From: Christensenella sp. UBA4263
GTDB lineage: Bacteria; Bacillota; Clostridia; Christensenellales; Aristaeellaceae
Direction of reading: 5' to 3'
Assembly (NCBI GenBank): GCA_002395225.1
Contig: DGWH01000165.1
Coordinates: 1-64,000, forward strand
Length of the DNA: 64,000 bases
Under the pieces are notes generated by a model. It did no database searches. It saw only the letters and a list, made by a program, of their open reading frames with translations, and was not told the origin of the DNA. The translations under genes and the position numbers were made by a program. Each line of letters begins with the position of its first letter. Positions within the stretch are counted from its first letter, which is position 1. Of the stretch, positions 63,839 through 64,000 are shown piece by piece.

Positions 63839-64000
63839 TCAGTATTCTCCGCAGACCTCAACTTCGTCATCTACCCAGGCAGCTTCGCCTGAAGCCTGCG
63901 TTTGACAAACTGCCGCTTTAACCAGGGTCATTTCTTCCGCGCCGTTTCAGACAGCGGCCATCTCTGCATCACGGCTTTCCCTCAATACCGTTACCAGTTC
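63839..64000 (-). other. End of an edge gene, interrupted by in-frame TGA
   Basis: On the minus strand one frame is open from the edge (64000) to a TGA at 63949-63947, then continues in the same frame to a TGA at 63841-63839. The part before the first TGA ends LRESRDAEMAAV. The part after contains an ATG at 63931 (MTLVKAAVCQTQASGEAAW...), which would give 30 residues. This could be a gene end plus a tiny gene, a nonsense mutation, or, less likely, a selenocysteine codon. I recognise no family. Confidence 0.35.

Noticed and set aside
1..64000. tRNA, rRNA, CRISPR or prophage
   Set aside because: No T-loop consensus clusters, spaced repeats, integrase or phage structural motifs were seen on either strand.

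Overview
The window looks like chromosome from a low-to-moderate GC Gram-positive bacterium of the Firmicutes (class Clostridia or a relative). The evidence is the ylxM-ffh-rpsP-khpA-rimM cluster, HPr kinase, two LytR-CpsA-Psr (LCP) proteins, RlmH, strong AGGAGG-type ribosome binding sites and occasional TTG or GTG starts. I cannot name the species. I found no rRNA, tRNA, CRISPR array, prophage or intact insertion sequence.

The dominant theme is cell-surface glycan assembly. Sixteen genes encode large polytopic membrane proteins that look like GT-C glycosyltransferases or relatives. They take up about 26 kb of the 64 kb and fall into several groups: COG5542-like (three), DHKGP-motif GT39-like (two), DUF6020-like (two), ArnT/PMT-like (four), PF10131 PTPS_related-like (three) and two unplaced. 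Around them lie genes that could feed or finish the same polymers: two GT2 polyprenyl-phosphate glycosyltransferases (one fused to GtrA), UDP-galactopyranose mutase, two LCP ligases and a CapA-like protein.

Layout. 1-4.9 kb (minus): a DUF6020, GT39-like, COG5542 cassette in transcription order. 5-5.9 kb: an AT-rich patch with an XRE regulator, operator-like repeats and a tiny-ORF transcript ending in a strong terminator. 6-10.6 kb: an ECF S component, converging on an eamA-LCP-capA-rsm22 operon. 10.9-16.8 kb (plus): a second DUF6020, GT39-like, COG5542, COG5542 cassette, in the same gene order but inverted relative to the first. 17-23 kb (minus): hprK followed by three ArnT-like proteins. 23.3-27.9 kb (plus): glucokinase, LCP, M18 aminopeptidase and an unplaced membrane protein. 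28-30.6 kb (minus): an ArnT-like protein and a frameshifted methyltransferase.

30.9-36.8 kb (minus): the SRP/ribosome-maturation operon, with two exported proteins of unknown function directly after rimM. 37-39.5 kb (plus): metNIQ. 39.6-49.3 kb (minus): xylB, then a long run rsmD-coaD-coiled coil-GT2-mazG-hup-GT-C-glf. 49.4-56.1 kb (minus): alr and an operon from a consensus promoter carrying GT2-GtrA, a membrane protein, rlmH, an amino-acid-kinase-fold protein, a PHP phosphatase and a zinc-ribbon membrane protein. 56.3-57.5 kb (plus): trpS. 57.7-63.7 kb: two convergent PTPS_related paralogs and one more GT-C-like protein. The right edge holds the end of a gene interrupted by an in-frame TGA.

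Proposed joint function (inference): GT2 enzymes load sugars on polyprenyl phosphate, GtrA-type domains may flip them, GT-C enzymes transfer them outside the membrane, Glf supplies galactofuranose precursor and LCP proteins attach finished polymers to peptidoglycan.
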